This document shows, piece after piece, positions 18,146 through 27,643 of a stretch of DNA of 64,000 nt. The notes beneath the pieces were generated by a model, which did no database searches, was not told where the DNA came from, and saw nothing but the letters and a program-made list of their open reading frames with translations. Source of the DNA: Paenibacillus rubinfantis (lineage in GTDB: Bacteria > Bacillota > Bacilli > Paenibacillales > Paenibacillaceae). A program made the position numbers and the translations under genes. Positions within the stretch are counted from its first letter, which is position 1, and each line of letters opens with the position of its first letter. The stretch is from positions 434,001-498,000 of the forward strand of contig NZ_LN909064.1 in NCBI RefSeq assembly GCF_001486505.1. Direction: 5' to 3'.

Positions 18146-19096
18146 ATGGATTCAGTGACAGGCGTGGCGACCCAAACCGTCGTAAAGCGGAAAACGCGTC
18201 GATCCTTGAAACGGAACTTGACGGGATATTTGTTTTTGCTGCCTTGGTTGATCGGATTTTTTTGCATGGCGATTGGTCCGATTTTGGCTTCGCTGTATTT
18301 GTCCTTTACGAATTATAACATGTTAAAAGCGCCCGATTGGATTGGGCTTCATAACTTTACGGAAATGTTTACGGGGGATGCCACGTTTACGCATTCTTTG
18401 AAATTGACGTTCCAATACGTGTTCCTCTCCGTTCCTCTGCGGCTGGTGTTCGCCTTGGCAGTCGCGATCATTTTGAATAAAGGGTTACGGCTGCTGGGAT
18501 TGTACCGGACCGTCTATTATATCCCTTCGTTACTTGGGGGGAGCGTGGCGATTGCCGTTGTTTGGAAAAAAATCTTCTCGGGTGACGGGTTGTTTAACCG
18601 GTTTCTCGAAATTTTTCATATCGATGCTCCCGATTGGGTGGCGAATCCGAGCTACATCATTTATTCCATCGTTGCGCTGTCGGTTTGGCAATTTGGCTCG
18701 TCCATGGTAATTTTCCTGGCGGGACTGAAGCAGATCCCGGGGGAAATCTACGAGGCTGCGGCGGTGGACGGCGTCAGCCGCACGCGCCAGTTTATGCGGA
18801 TTACGCTGCCGCTGCTGTCGCCGGTGATCCTGTTTAACCTGGTCATGAACATGATTGGTTCATTCCAGGTGTTTACCTCCGGGTACATTATCGGGGACGG
18901 CCACGGCGGGCCGATCGATTCGACGATGTTCTATTCGCTGTACTTGTACTTGAAGGGCTTCTCGTACTTTAATATGGGCTACGCTTCGGCAATGGCCTGG
19001 GTGATGCTGGTGATCATCGGCATTTTTACGGCGATCGTATTCGCCTCCTCGAAGTATTGGGTCTATTACGGTGACGGCAAGGACGAAAGGGGCTGA
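18146..19096 (+). CDS. sugar ABC transporter permease 1
   Basis: About 316 residues with six transmembrane helices and the cytoplasmic EAA loop EIYEAAAVDGVSRTRQFMRI that contacts the ATPase. The ATG at 18146 has CGGAGGTG upstream; the in-frame ATG at 18125 precedes that site and is less likely. It belongs to the CUT1 MalF/UgpA-like family. It pairs with the next gene, 5 bp downstream. Confidence 0.93.
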   Translation: MDSVTGVATQTVVKRKTRRSLKRNLTGYLFLLPWLIGFFCMAIGPILASLYLSFTNYNMLKAPDWIGLHNFTEMFTGDATFTHSLKLTFQYVFLSVPLRLVFALAVAIILNKGLRLLGLYRTVYYIPSLLGGSVAIAVVWKKIFSGDGLFNRFLEIFHIDAPDWVANPSYIIYSIVALSVWQFGSSMVIFLAGLKQIPGEIYEAAAVDGVSRTRQFMRITLPLLSPVILFNLVMNMIGSFQVFTSGYIIGDGHGGPIDSTMFYSLYLYLKGFSYFNMGYASAMAWVMLVIIGIFTAIVFASSKYWVYYGDGKDERG

Positions 19097-19101
19097 GGAA
19101 G

Positions 19102-19941
19102 ATGGTGTTGAGGCTAAGCTTAAGCAAACTGTGGAGACATGTGGTAGTCATCGTGATCGGGACGATCATGATTTACCCGGTATTATGGATGATCAGCAGC
19201 TCGTTCAAGCCAAACGCGGAAATCTTCTCGGACCTGGGCTTGTGGCCGGACTCCTTTACGTTGTCCAATTACGTCAACGGGTGGCGAGGGATTCAAGGGT
19301 ATTCGTTTGGGCATTTTCTGATCAATTCCTTTATCATTGCAGCGCTGGCGGTGATCGGTAACGTGATCTCCTGCTCGCTGGCGGCCTTTGCCTTTGCGCG
19401 CTTGAATTTCGCGGGTCAGAAATTCTGGTTTAGCATGATGTTGATGACGTTGATGCTCCCGTTTCAGGTCACGCTTATTCCGCAATATATTCTGTTCCAT
19501 TCATTTGGTTGGGTGAATACGTTCCTGCCGCTGGTCGTGCCGAAGTTTTTTGCGCTGGATGCGTTCTTTGTGCTACTGATGGTGCAATTTATTCGCGGCC
19601 TACCGATGGAGCTGGATGAAAGCGCCCGGATCGACGGCTGCGGACCTTTGCAAATTTACCTGCGCATCATTATGCCGCTTTGCGTTCCGGCGGTAATCAC
19701 GACGTCGATCTTTACGTTCTACTGGACGTGGGACGATTTCTTCGGACAAATGATCTACCTGAACAGTCCAAAGCTGTTTACGGTGATGATTGGTTTGCGT
19801 TCGTTGATTGACTCCACCAGTACCTCGAACTGGGGCTCGCTGATGGCGATGTCCACGGTGGCGGTGGCGCCGGTCATCGTGATCTTCCTGATCTTCCAGC
19901 GTTATATCGTTGAGGGGATCTCCACGACGGGGCTGAAGTAA
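19102..19941 (+). CDS. sugar ABC transporter permease 2
   Basis: 279 residues, six transmembrane helices, MalG/UgpE-like. It has the conserved N-terminal PVLWMISSSFKP motif and the EAA loop ELDESARIDGCGPLQIYLRI. It forms the heterodimeric channel with the preceding permease, and is followed after 51 bp by the GH43 gene. Confidence 0.93.
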   Translation: MVLRLSLSKLWRHVVVIVIGTIMIYPVLWMISSSFKPNAEIFSDLGLWPDSFTLSNYVNGWRGIQGYSFGHFLINSFIIAALAVIGNVISCSLAAFAFARLNFAGQKFWFSMMLMTLMLPFQVTLIPQYILFHSFGWVNTFLPLVVPKFFALDAFFVLLMVQFIRGLPMELDESARIDGCGPLQIYLRIIMPLCVPAVITTSIFTFYWTWDDFFGQMIYLNSPKLFTVMIGLRSLIDSTSTSNWGSLMAMSTVAVAPVIVIFLIFQRYIVEGISTTGLK

Positions 19942-19992
19942 GCGGACAGGAGGGTGAACTGTGCACGACTCGACTTCTAGGAGGGAAGGGTT

Positions 19993-20883
19993 ATGAGCTT
20001 AGCGTTATCGGACATCCATATTCGAGATCCGTTTGTCCTGCCGGTTCCGGCGGAAGGCAAATATTATATGTACGGCACGATTGGTGAGACATGCTGGAAA
20101 GGAAAGCCTCGCGGGTTCGACGTTTACGTAAGCACGGACCTGGCGGTATGGGAAGGTCCGCACCCGGCGTTCCGGCCGGAGCCGGATTTCTGGTCGGACT
20201 TCAACTACTGGGCGCCGGAGGTACATGAGTGGCAAGGCCGTTATTACATGTTCGCCACCTTCAAGGCGGACGGCCGATGCCGGGGGACGCAAACGTTGGT
20301 GGCGGACCACCCGCAGGGCCCGTTCCGCCCGCTGGGCGACGGGCCGTTGACGCCGCGCGATTGGGAGTGTCTGGACGGGACGTTTTACGTCGATCCGCAG
20401 GGTGATCCCTGGATGGTGTTCTGCCATGAATGGGTGCAGGTGCAGGACGGCGAGATTTGCGCCGTACGCCTCAGCCGCGAGCTGGATCGGGCGGTGTCTG
20501 AGCCCGTGCTGCTGTTCCGGGCTTCGGAGGCGCCGTGGGCCGAAGGGATTCGCGGCGGAGCCAACTACGTCACGGACGGCCCGTTCCTGTACCGCGCCGG
20601 TAACGGCGAGCTGCTGCTGCTTTGGTCCAGCTTCAGCGATGGCGGCTATACGATCGGCTGTGCCCGCCAGGCTGGTGGAGACCTCGCCGGTCCGTGGGTG
20701 CAGGACGCTGAGCCGCTATATAAACGAGACGGCGGCCACGGGATGCTGTTCTGCACGTTCGCGGGCGAGCTGCGCTTGGCGATTCATACGCCAAATGACA
20801 GCCCTCATGAACGTCCGATCTTCATTCCGGTTACGGAAAAGGACGGGCGATTAAGCGCACAGCCGATAGAAGCGCAGGGCTGA
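19993..20883 (+). CDS. glycoside hydrolase family 43-like protein
   Basis: 296 residues without a signal peptide, so probably cytoplasmic. It has the five-bladed propeller features of GH43: HIRDPFVLPV (catalytic-base Asp), NYWAPEVHEW, and VTDGPFLYR, where canonical members often carry Glu as the general acid. It probably acts on pentose-containing oligosaccharides (arabinan or xylan type) imported by the preceding transporter. AGGAGGGAAGGG precedes the ATG. Subfamily and exact substrate cannot be assigned by eye. Confidence 0.85.
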   Translation: MSLALSDIHIRDPFVLPVPAEGKYYMYGTIGETCWKGKPRGFDVYVSTDLAVWEGPHPAFRPEPDFWSDFNYWAPEVHEWQGRYYMFATFKADGRCRGTQTLVADHPQGPFRPLGDGPLTPRDWECLDGTFYVDPQGDPWMVFCHEWVQVQDGEICAVRLSRELDRAVSEPVLLFRASEAPWAEGIRGGANYVTDGPFLYRAGNGELLLLWSSFSDGGYTIGCARQAGGDLAGPWVQDAEPLYKRDGGHGMLFCTFAGELRLAIHTPNDSPHERPIFIPVTEKDGRLSAQPIEAQG

Positions 20884-20916
20884 TGTGGGATCAGAGAGCG
20901 GGGAGGGATCGGAGAG

Positions 20917-22641
20917 ATGGGAGAGATGGGAGAGATGGGCGTATTGGAGCGGCTGCGCAAGATAGACGTGGTGTCGGCCGTAAGCGTGGAAGGCTTGCAT
21001 AAGAGCACGGACCAAGCCGTGCTGGAGGAGTTTGCCGCCTCGGGCGTCAAATTCGCGGCTAGCGAAGGAAGCCCGCTGGAGCGGGTCTATTACGCCGGGG
21101 TGCGAAAGCTGCTCGACTGCATCGTGCCCTCGGTGAGCGGCGTGCCGGTGCTGCATGAAGGCGGCGTGTACCTCGGCACCTGGGTGGAGAGCACCGGGAC
21201 GATTAATGCCGAGCTGCTCAGCCGCTTCGTGCCGTCGGTGGCCCAGGCGACCTTTGCTTTGTTTGCCGATTACCAACGGTCCGATGGTCTTATGCCGTAC
21301 AAGGTGACCGGGGCGGGACCGGCCTATCGGCAAATTCAGATGGTCACGCCGCTGGCCCGCTCGGTTTGGAACCACTACCGGGTGAACGGCCGGACGGACC
21401 GGGCTTTCCTGGACAAGATGTACCGAGCGATGGAGCGGCATGACGCTTGGCTGGCTGCGTTTCGTGATACGCGGGGGACGGGCTGCGTTGAGGCGTTTTG
21501 CACGTTTGACACGGGGCATGATTTATCCCCGCGCTTCTGGCATATCCCGGATACGCCTCATTTGGGTGATCCCCGGCGATATGATCCGGATTCGCCGGTA
21601 CTGCCGCTGCTGGCGCCGGATTTAACGGCGAACGTGTATTGCCAGCGCCGATATTTGAGTGATATTGCCGCGGAGCTGGGGGCGGCTGCCGGTCCGGAGT
21701 GGACGGCCAAAGCGGCGGCGAGCTTGTCCAGCTTGATGGCGCATTGCTTTGATGCAGAGGACGGGTTCTTCTATGATGTGGATGCGAGCGGGCAGTTTGT
21801 CCGTATCCAGTCCGACGTGCTGCTGCGCGTCTTGGCTTGCGAGGTGGGGGACGGAGCGTTTTTCGCCGCATCGCTGCGCCGATATTTGCTGAATTCGCGG
21901 AAGTTTTTCGCCAAATACCCCTTCACTTCGATTGCGATGGACGACCCGCGGTTTGACCCGTCGTCGGCTTACAACACCTGGGCAGGAACAACCAACTTCC
22001 TTAGCCTGATCCGTACACCGCATGCGTTCGAACACCATGGTCGGTTTGTGGAATTGACCTGGGTGCTGCAGCCGATTCTGTCGGCGATGGTCCGCATGGA
22101 GCGGTTTGCCCAATGTCTCAGCCCGTGGACGGGTGAGGAGGGCTTTACGGAGACGTACTCCCCTGCCATTTTGTGTCTGCTCGATTATGTAGAGCGGTTG
22201 TGCGGCATACTGCCGACGCCGGAGGAGGAGTTGTGGTTCACCGGACTGCTGCCTTATTCGATGGATCACGGCGAAGTCCCGGCGGAGGAAACCGCTTATG
22301 CCCGGACGGTAGACGGCATGTCGTTCGAACTCGTCAATACGCGGGAAGGCAGTACCGTTTACCGGAACGGAGAGCTGTACTGCCGGTTTCCTTACGGCAC
22401 CCGGCTCGTTACTACTCGCCGCGGCGAGCCCAAGGCGCTGGTCGGCATGAGCGTGCGAACAGTGGAGGGTCTGCTGGAGTATGAGTGCAGAGCTTATCCG
22501 GTCCGCCTCGGTGGAAATGAGGTCTGGCGGATGGCTGGGGCTGCCTCCGGCGGAGCAGAGTCAACAAGGCAAGCTGGGCAAGCAGGCGCTTCTGCCGATA
22601 CTTTGACGGGTCCCGGTGTGGTCCGGCCCACCTATCACTAG
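20917..22641 (+). CDS. (alpha/alpha)6-barrel glycosidase-like protein (MGH1/GH63-like)
   Basis: 574 residues, cytoplasmic. Motifs such as YQRSDGLMPYKV, SVWNHYRVNG, WAGTTNFLSLIRTPHAFEHH and WTGEEGFTETYSPA are typical of (alpha/alpha)6 glucosidase/trehalase-fold enzymes. The gene lies 33 bp after the GH43 gene and ends the carbohydrate operon. The start region carries three tandem copies of AGAGATGGG, giving MGEMGEMG, so the ATG could be 20917, 20926 or 20935; GGGGAGGG favours 20917 or 20926. The C-terminal 40 residues are Ala/Gly-rich and look non-conserved. Specificity is unknown. Confidence 0.7.
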   Translation: MGEMGEMGVLERLRKIDVVSAVSVEGLHKSTDQAVLEEFAASGVKFAASEGSPLERVYYAGVRKLLDCIVPSVSGVPVLHEGGVYLGTWVESTGTINAELLSRFVPSVAQATFALFADYQRSDGLMPYKVTGAGPAYRQIQMVTPLARSVWNHYRVNGRTDRAFLDKMYRAMERHDAWLAAFRDTRGTGCVEAFCTFDTGHDLSPRFWHIPDTPHLGDPRRYDPDSPVLPLLAPDLTANVYCQRRYLSDIAAELGAAAGPEWTAKAAASLSSLMAHCFDAEDGFFYDVDASGQFVRIQSDVLLRVLACEVGDGAFFAASLRRYLLNSRKFFAKYPFTSIAMDDPRFDPSSAYNTWAGTTNFLSLIRTPHAFEHHGRFVELTWVLQPILSAMVRMERFAQCLSPWTGEEGFTETYSPAILCLLDYVERLCGILPTPEEELWFTGLLPYSMDHGEVPAEETAYARTVDGMSFELVNTREGSTVYRNGELYCRFPYGTRLVTTRRGEPKALVGMSVRTVEGLLEYECRAYPVRLGGNEVWRMAGAASGGAESTRQAGQAGASADTLTGPGVVRPTYH

Positions 22642-22778
22642 ACAACCCCTAGCACGTTTCGCGAAAAAACGCCATAAACTTTTTAAGATTGGCATAATAT
22701 AGGGTGCCTTTCGTATAACAATAAGTAGGCGTAAATTCGGGAAGTTTCGCTTGAGAATTTGGAAGGGGAGTGTAGGGA

Positions 22779-23345
22779 ATGCGCATCGCAGTGATTCAGG
22801 GAAGTGCAAGGAACGGAGGGAACACGGAGGAGTTGACACGGCTGGTATTAGAGGGGATTCCCTTTACGAATATCATCCTGCGGGAGAAGGACATCAAACC
22901 GATCCACGATCAACGGCACGACGAAGGTGGCTTTGATCCGGTGGACGACGATTACGATGATCTGATCCTGCAGGTGCTGGAGCATGATATTCTGATCTTT
23001 GCCACACCGGTCTATTGGTACGGAGCCTCCGGTTTAATGAAAAACTTCATTGACCGTTGGTCGCAAAGCTTACGCGACGTCCGCTTCAATTTCAAAGAAG
23101 TGATGGCGGACAAAATCGCCTATGCCGTCGTGGTTGGCGGTGACAATCCACGAATCAAGGCGCTGCCGCTGATTCAACAGCTGCAGTACACGTTTGATTT
23201 CGTGGGGCTGCCGTTTGCCGGTTATGTGATCGGAAAGGGCAGTAAGCCGGGCGATGTGCTGAAGGACGCCCGGGCGATCCGGGAGGCGGAAGCGCTCAAC
23301 GCCGAGCTGCGGAAAGTCGAGCCAGTAGCTGTTAATCGTTCCTGA
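22779..23345 (+). CDS. NADPH-dependent FMN reductase / flavodoxin-like oxidoreductase
   Basis: 188 residues. MRIAVIQGSARNGGNTEELT is the FMN phosphate-binding loop of the NADPH-dependent FMN reductase family, and ATPVYWYGASGLMKNFIDRW is the second flavin-binding motif. Cytoplasmic, monocistronic, with a likely terminator at 23399. Function beyond flavin-dependent reduction is not evident. Confidence 0.9.
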   Translation: MRIAVIQGSARNGGNTEELTRLVLEGIPFTNIILREKDIKPIHDQRHDEGGFDPVDDDYDDLILQVLEHDILIFATPVYWYGASGLMKNFIDRWSQSLRDVRFNFKEVMADKIAYAVVVGGDNPRIKALPLIQQLQYTFDFVGLPFAGYVIGKGSKPGDVLKDARAIREAEALNAELRKVEPVAVNRS

Positions 23346-23398
23346 CGGAACGAAAGCTGGCAGTGTGTGAAATTTGCTTGTGGACGACATGAAGACGA

Positions 23399-23431
23399 CG
23401 TGCGGCTGCATTTGCAGCGGCACGTTTTTTT
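23399..23431 (+). terminator. intrinsic terminator
   Basis: Stem CGTGCGGCTGC / GCAGCGGCACG with one mismatch and an ATTT loop, followed by seven T residues. Confidence 0.8.
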
Positions 23432-23595
23432 CGTCGGGGGAGGACAACCTAAGCAGTCAGGCCTCTTTTGACGATTATCCCGTTGCATCAGGTCGTGGAG
23501 TAGCAGAAATACAAGGAAGAGAAACTAGGCGTGAAAAAACCGATTGGTCTGGAAATAGCGCGGCTTAAATGAGTCGAGATAACTCACAGCACTGA

Positions 23596-24492
23596 TTATG
23601 CCGCAGCCATAAGGGGCTGAGGCTGATTATGGTGACGTGTGATCAACTGGGGGTAAGGGATCGCTGGAATGGCCATGCACATATATAGCAATTCCTCGCG
23701 CATCGATTCTTCGGAACCCAACATGCGCAGGTGGCGGCGTACCGTGTACTCATTTAAATACGCCTGCAAATGCGTCAAGCCCAAGGAGATATACGTACTC
23801 TTTAGGGATTTCCATGCCGCTCTCACAACACTCCGTAAGGGCAAATACAGCCGGAAAGTCAAAGGGAATGGCTGTAAGGTTGAGGTGTGGGCATCTACAT
23901 GGCTTTTTAGGAAACTGTCGAGTTCGGGCCGCTCGGCCCGTACTCCGTCTCCTCTCTTTCGCGAAATCACATGAATCTTTACCCGCTCCGGCTCGCCGGA
24001 CTCCGTGACCGTGCATCCGGCTACGACCGCTGCGGCATAAGAATAAGGCCGTAAAGGATCCCCGTACTGATCGCTGTTCACCTTCACATCTCCGCTCAAA
24101 AGCTCCCTAGCATCAAATTCTCCGAGGGAATGGCGTATTTTGTGCAGCATTAACCATGCGGTTTTGTAGGTCACCCGGATCACCTGACTCAGCCGCAAAG
24201 CCGAGATGCCGTCGGGAAGCAGGAACAACTCCAGGGCCTGAAACCATTTCAACAAGGGCAGATGGGTCCTTTCAAAAATCGTGCCCACCAAAGGCGATGC
24301 TTGATAGGCGCATCTTCCGCATTCGAACAAAGGAAGACGACGGGAGGACAGTCGAGCGCATTCGGTATATGCGCAGCGCGGACAGATGAATCCGTCAGGC
24401 CACTTTTTAGCGATTAGCAGCTCAATACAATCCGCCTCACTGTGAAAACGGCAGCTAGTATAAGGAAAATCCACACTGGCACTTAATTCCAC
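23596..24492 (-). CDS. IS1595-type transposase-derived protein, catalytic motif degraded
   Basis: About 298 residues starting at GTG 24492, with GGAGGG six bases upstream. An N-terminal zinc ribbon (WPDGFICPRCAYTECARL, then FECGRC) and LPLLKWFQALELFLL...SYKTAWLMLHKIRH-type sequence match the IS1595 family. In the DDE region the family motif VEVDETYVG is replaced by VKVNSDQYG, and the late NxxE region is replaced by VVRAAWKSLK, so catalytic acidic residues look lost. The ORF is intact, with a good ribosome binding site and no obvious terminal repeats. It may be a domesticated DNA-binding protein rather than an active element. Confidence 0.75.
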   Translation of the reverse strand: MELSASVDFPYTSCRFHSEADCIELLIAKKWPDGFICPRCAYTECARLSSRRLPLFECGRCAYQASPLVGTIFERTHLPLLKWFQALELFLLPDGISALRLSQVIRVTYKTAWLMLHKIRHSLGEFDARELLSGDVKVNSDQYGDPLRPYSYAAAVVAGCTVTESGEPERVKIHVISRKRGDGVRAERPELDSFLKSHVDAHTSTLQPFPLTFRLYLPLRSVVRAAWKSLKSTYISLGLTHLQAYLNEYTVRRHLRMLGSEESMREELLYMCMAIPAIPYPQLITRHHNQPQPLMAAA

Positions 24493-24814
24493 GTCGATCC
24501 CTCCAAAAAAAGAATAGGAACATAGGTTCTCTTTCTTGATTATACCAAACATATGTTCTCTTAACAACTATAAAATACCAGAATAACCATACTGTTTTTC
24601 ATCAGGTTTTGCATGTTCATTTCCGGCAACCTCATGTCGATCCCCTGTTCCTGAACGAAAGGGATAATCGTGCAAAGGGGTGTGAAAGGTACACAGGTCA
24701 ATTGGATATGTTGCTCTAGGATGTGGATTTTTTTACACAGGCCTAACAATGCAGGATTATAGTTAGGGGATGGATAATATTAATTTTAAATAAATCCCTA
24801 GGAGGATGATCCTT
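24493..24814. other. intergenic region between divergent genes
   Basis: About 320 bp of AT-rich sequence. TTTACA at 24732 and TATAGT at 24758 could be a poorly spaced promoter for the phosphodiesterase gene. A small minus-strand ORF here has no convincing ribosome binding site. Nothing else is recognised. Confidence 0.4.
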
Positions 24815-25552
24815 TTGAGCGATATTATTAATTTTGCGCATCGCGGGGCGGCGGGGCATTACCCGGAGAACACGATGCTGGCTTTTGCCAAGGCCCTGGA
24901 ATTAGGGGCGACTGGTATCGAGACCGACGTGCAGATGACGCGCGACGGTCAGTTGGTCCTGATTCACGACGAGACGTTGCAGCGGACGGCGGGAACGCCG
25001 GAGTGGGTGAAGGATTTGACCCTCGCTGAAATAAAGCAGCGCGAGGTAGGTTCTTGGTTCCACGCGGATTACGCGGGCGAGCGGATTCCGACGCTGGAGG
25101 AGCTGCTGGAGTTGGTCCGCAACACGGACACCATCGTCAACCTTGAGTTGAAAACTGGCGTCGTGTTATACCCCGGCATCGAGCAGAAGGTGATCGATAC
25201 GGTGCGCCGCTTCGGATTAAGCGAACGGATCATCATTTCCAGCTTTAATCACTACTCCCTTGTGGAATGCAAAAGATTGGCACCGGACATCCGCACCGGC
25301 ATTTTGTACATGGAAGGCTTGTACGAGCCGTGGGATTACGCGAAGCGGGTTGGCGCGGAAGCGCTCCATGCTTACCAATACGCGTTGACGCCGGAGTTGG
25401 TGGCGGAAGCGAAAGCGAACGGAGTGATCTATCACCCGTTTACCGTTAACGATGTGAAGCTGATGCAGGCGCTGATCGCTGCGGGCGTGGCCGGCATCAT
25501 TACCGATTACCCGGATCGCTTGGCAGAACTGCTGGCGAAACAAGGAGTGTGA
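24815..25552 (+). CDS. glycerophosphodiester phosphodiesterase (GDPD family)
   Basis: About 245 residues. FAHRGAAGHYPENTMLAF, ETDVQMTRDGQLVLIHDETL and the C-terminal TDYPDRL are the GDPD signature, with the catalytic His pair (HRG and IHD) and metal-binding Glu/Asp (ETD). TTG at 24815 is the likely start, since AGGAGG lies 9 bp upstream; the ATG at 24806 directly abuts that site. It hydrolyses glycerophosphodiesters to glycerol-3-phosphate and an alcohol. Without a signal peptide it is cytoplasmic. It lies 4 bp before an MFS gene. Confidence 0.92.
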   Translation: MSDIINFAHRGAAGHYPENTMLAFAKALELGATGIETDVQMTRDGQLVLIHDETLQRTAGTPEWVKDLTLAEIKQREVGSWFHADYAGERIPTLEELLELVRNTDTIVNLELKTGVVLYPGIEQKVIDTVRRFGLSERIIISSFNHYSLVECKRLAPDIRTGILYMEGLYEPWDYAKRVGAEALHAYQYALTPELVAEAKANGVIYHPFTVNDVKLMQALIAAGVAGIITDYPDRLAELLAKQGV

Positions 25553-25556
25553 CCGG

Positions 25557-26789
25557 ATGAAAAAAACATGGCTGCTGGGACTGGGCTTTTTCAGCATTAG
25601 CTTGACCTGGGCGCTATATAATGCGTTTGTTCCGCTCTTTTTGGACGACTATTTAAAAAGCGCCGCCATGATCGGGTTTATGATGACGATCGATAATTAC
25701 TTCGCCATTATTTTGCAGCCATGGATTGGACATCGTAGTGATAAAACGAATACCCGGTACGGCCGTCGGATGCCTTATCTGCTAATCGGCATGCCGCTGG
25801 GCGCCGTGTTTGCGACGCTGATTCCGTGGCACACCGGATTCGTGACCTTGGTATTGTTTATGGTATTCATGAATTTGTCGATGAGCTTGTTCCGGGCGCC
25901 GACGGTTGCGTTGATGCCCGACATCACACCGGAGCCGCAGCGCACCAAAGCGAACGGTGTGATCAATTTCATGGGCGGCATCGGCTCGGTGCTGGCTTTT
26001 GGCATCGGCTCTCAGCTCTACGGGATCGGATCGTATGTGCCGTTTCTGTTTGCCGGGGTGGTTATGCTGATCTGCCTGCTGGTCCTTAAAGCGGTGATCC
26101 GCGAACCGGCCGCGTTGGAGCTGGGGCTCGCCGGGAACGCTGCGGCGGGAGAGCAACCACAGCCAAAGCCGCAGATTCGGATCAAGGATCAACTGGACAA
26201 GACAACGGTGCTGATTTTAGCGGCGATTTTCTTCTGGTTTGTGGCCTATCAAGGCGTTGAAGCGCTGTTTACGTTGTACGGCACCAAGCAGGTAGGGATG
26301 AGCGATGCCGAAGCCTCGTTCTCCTTGACGTTCTTCTCGCTCGCCTTCCTGCTGTTTGCGTTGCCGAGCGGCTGGTTGGGAGCCCGTTATGGGAAAAAGG
26401 CGATCATCTCCACCGGAGTGGCCGGATTGTTTCTCGTTTTTGGGGTGATGATTTTTATCGATTCCGTCCTGTGGCTGCGGGTGCTGCTGATTGTTGGGGG
26501 GATCTTCTGGGCGTGCATCAACATCAACTCCTACCCGTGGGTTGTATCGACAGGGCGAGAAGAGAGCATCGGGACACGTACGGGGATTTATTACTTCGTT
26601 TCGTCTCTGGCCGCGATTACATCACCGCCGCTGCTCGGCTGGCTGATCGACGTGTTTGGATACCCGGCGTTGTTCATCAGCGCATCGGTTGGGATGCTTC
26701 TGGCGCTGTGCTGCTTGTTTTCCATTCCTCGGGAACGGCAGAGAGTAGGCAGGGATCCATTGGATCAGACGCCTGTCGGCATGAAATAA
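25557..26789 (+). CDS. MFS transporter (SLC45/GPH-like)
   Basis: 410 residues with twelve predicted transmembrane helices. The N-terminal domain has GHRSDKTNTRYGRRMPYLL, the loop 2-3 motif of the SLC45-like sugar:cation symporters. It starts 4 bp after the phosphodiesterase stop, with AAGGAG 9 bp upstream, so the two genes are cotranscribed. The context suggests uptake of a glycerol- or sugar-linked substrate whose breakdown uses the phosphodiesterase (inference). Confidence 0.85.
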   Translation: MKKTWLLGLGFFSISLTWALYNAFVPLFLDDYLKSAAMIGFMMTIDNYFAIILQPWIGHRSDKTNTRYGRRMPYLLIGMPLGAVFATLIPWHTGFVTLVLFMVFMNLSMSLFRAPTVALMPDITPEPQRTKANGVINFMGGIGSVLAFGIGSQLYGIGSYVPFLFAGVVMLICLLVLKAVIREPAALELGLAGNAAAGEQPQPKPQIRIKDQLDKTTVLILAAIFFWFVAYQGVEALFTLYGTKQVGMSDAEASFSLTFFSLAFLLFALPSGWLGARYGKKAIISTGVAGLFLVFGVMIFIDSVLWLRVLLIVGGIFWACININSYPWVVSTGREESIGTRTGIYYFVSSLAAITSPPLLGWLIDVFGYPALFISASVGMLLALCCLFSIPRERQRVGRDPLDQTPVGMK

Positions 26790-26800
26790 ATCGATATTGT

Positions 26801-26859
26801 AAAAAAAGCAGCGGGTTCTCCAGACGCGATAAAGCGTTCAAGAGAACCGCTGCTTTTTG
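26801..26859. terminator. bidirectional intrinsic terminator
   Basis: AAAGCAGCGGGTTCTC pairs with GAGAACCGCTGCTTT around a 20-nt loop, with A-run and T-run flanks. It separates the convergent MFS and ycnI genes. Confidence 0.92.
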
Positions 26860-26861
26860 TA

Positions 26862-27605
26862 TTAAGCAGACTTGCGTCTGGCACGTAGAGCCAGCCCTAA
26901 AGCGGCAAGCGCTACGAGCAGGGCGCAAGCCGAAAGCACGAGGGCGGTGGTCCCTGTCGTGGAGCCGCTGCTGTTGCCGGATGGGGCAGGATGGGAGGCG
27001 TCGGCTACAGGGGTGGTGCTAGCCTCGGCGTTGTCCGCCGCTGCTCCTTCGTTTGAACTAGCATGATTATGCCCCTCGGCAGCGCCATCAACCTGCCCTG
27101 CGCTCCCTTCGGTGCTCACGACCGTCAACGAATGCGGCCGATCGGAGCCTTCCGCTCCGGTCCATTCCACGACGCTGCCGTCGCTGTAGTACTGGAAGGC
27201 ATCCCAAGCCAGTTCGGCGGATGCATCCGGGTTCTGCGCGACGAAGTCAAACTGTTGGAATTGGCCGGGGCCAACGCCTTCGCCTTCGGCCGTCCAGGTG
27301 ACTGCGGTGACCGTTCCATCTTCTGCCGTCGCCAGCTCCACGCTCCATTCCGGTACCGGACGATACTGTTTAAAGGCGAGGCCTTCCGGGATTTTCAACG
27401 CGACTTTCACGGTGTTGAGGTCTTTCTCCACCGGCACTTTGAGGCTGTAAGTTTCCCAAGCGCCCGGGGTGGATTGGCTTGGCTTGACGGTAACATGTGC
27501 GCTAACCGTCCCGGTGAAGAAGGTGAGGATCAGCATCCAAGTGATAGCGGAACCGGCCGCGTAACGCCAAAACCGGCTTCCAAGAGATCGGGTTGTAGGG
27601 AACAT
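26862..27605 (-). CDS. ycnI: YcnI family (DUF1775) copper-associated membrane protein
   Basis: 247 residues. A signal peptide ends in VSA, leaving HVTVKPSQSTPGAWETYSL at the mature N-terminus; the leading His is the copper ligand described for this family. The DUF1775 domain spans about residues 36-165, then a Ser/Ala-rich linker with two His (EGHNH) leads to one C-terminal transmembrane helix and RARRKSA. It is cotranscribed after ycnJ. AAAGGAG precedes the ATG. Likely an extracytoplasmic copper-binding or copper-delivery protein. Confidence 0.92.
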   Translation of the reverse strand: MFPTTRSLGSRFWRYAAGSAITWMLILTFFTGTVSAHVTVKPSQSTPGAWETYSLKVPVEKDLNTVKVALKIPEGLAFKQYRPVPEWSVELATAEDGTVTAVTWTAEGEGVGPGQFQQFDFVAQNPDASAELAWDAFQYYSDGSVVEWTGAEGSDRPHSLTVVSTEGSAGQVDGAAEGHNHASSNEGAAADNAEASTTPVADASHPAPSGNSSGSTTGTTALVLSACALLVALAALGLALRARRKSA

Positions 27606-27643
27606 AATAAAGTCTCCTTTTCTATAGTTGTTTGGTGCACCCC

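Noticed and set aside
23374..23568. 64-residue ORF after the FMN reductase
   Set aside because: It covers an intrinsic terminator and has no ribosome binding site or recognisable sequence.
24561..24749. 62-residue minus-strand ORF upstream of the transposase-like gene
   Set aside because: No convincing ribosome binding site and low-complexity composition.
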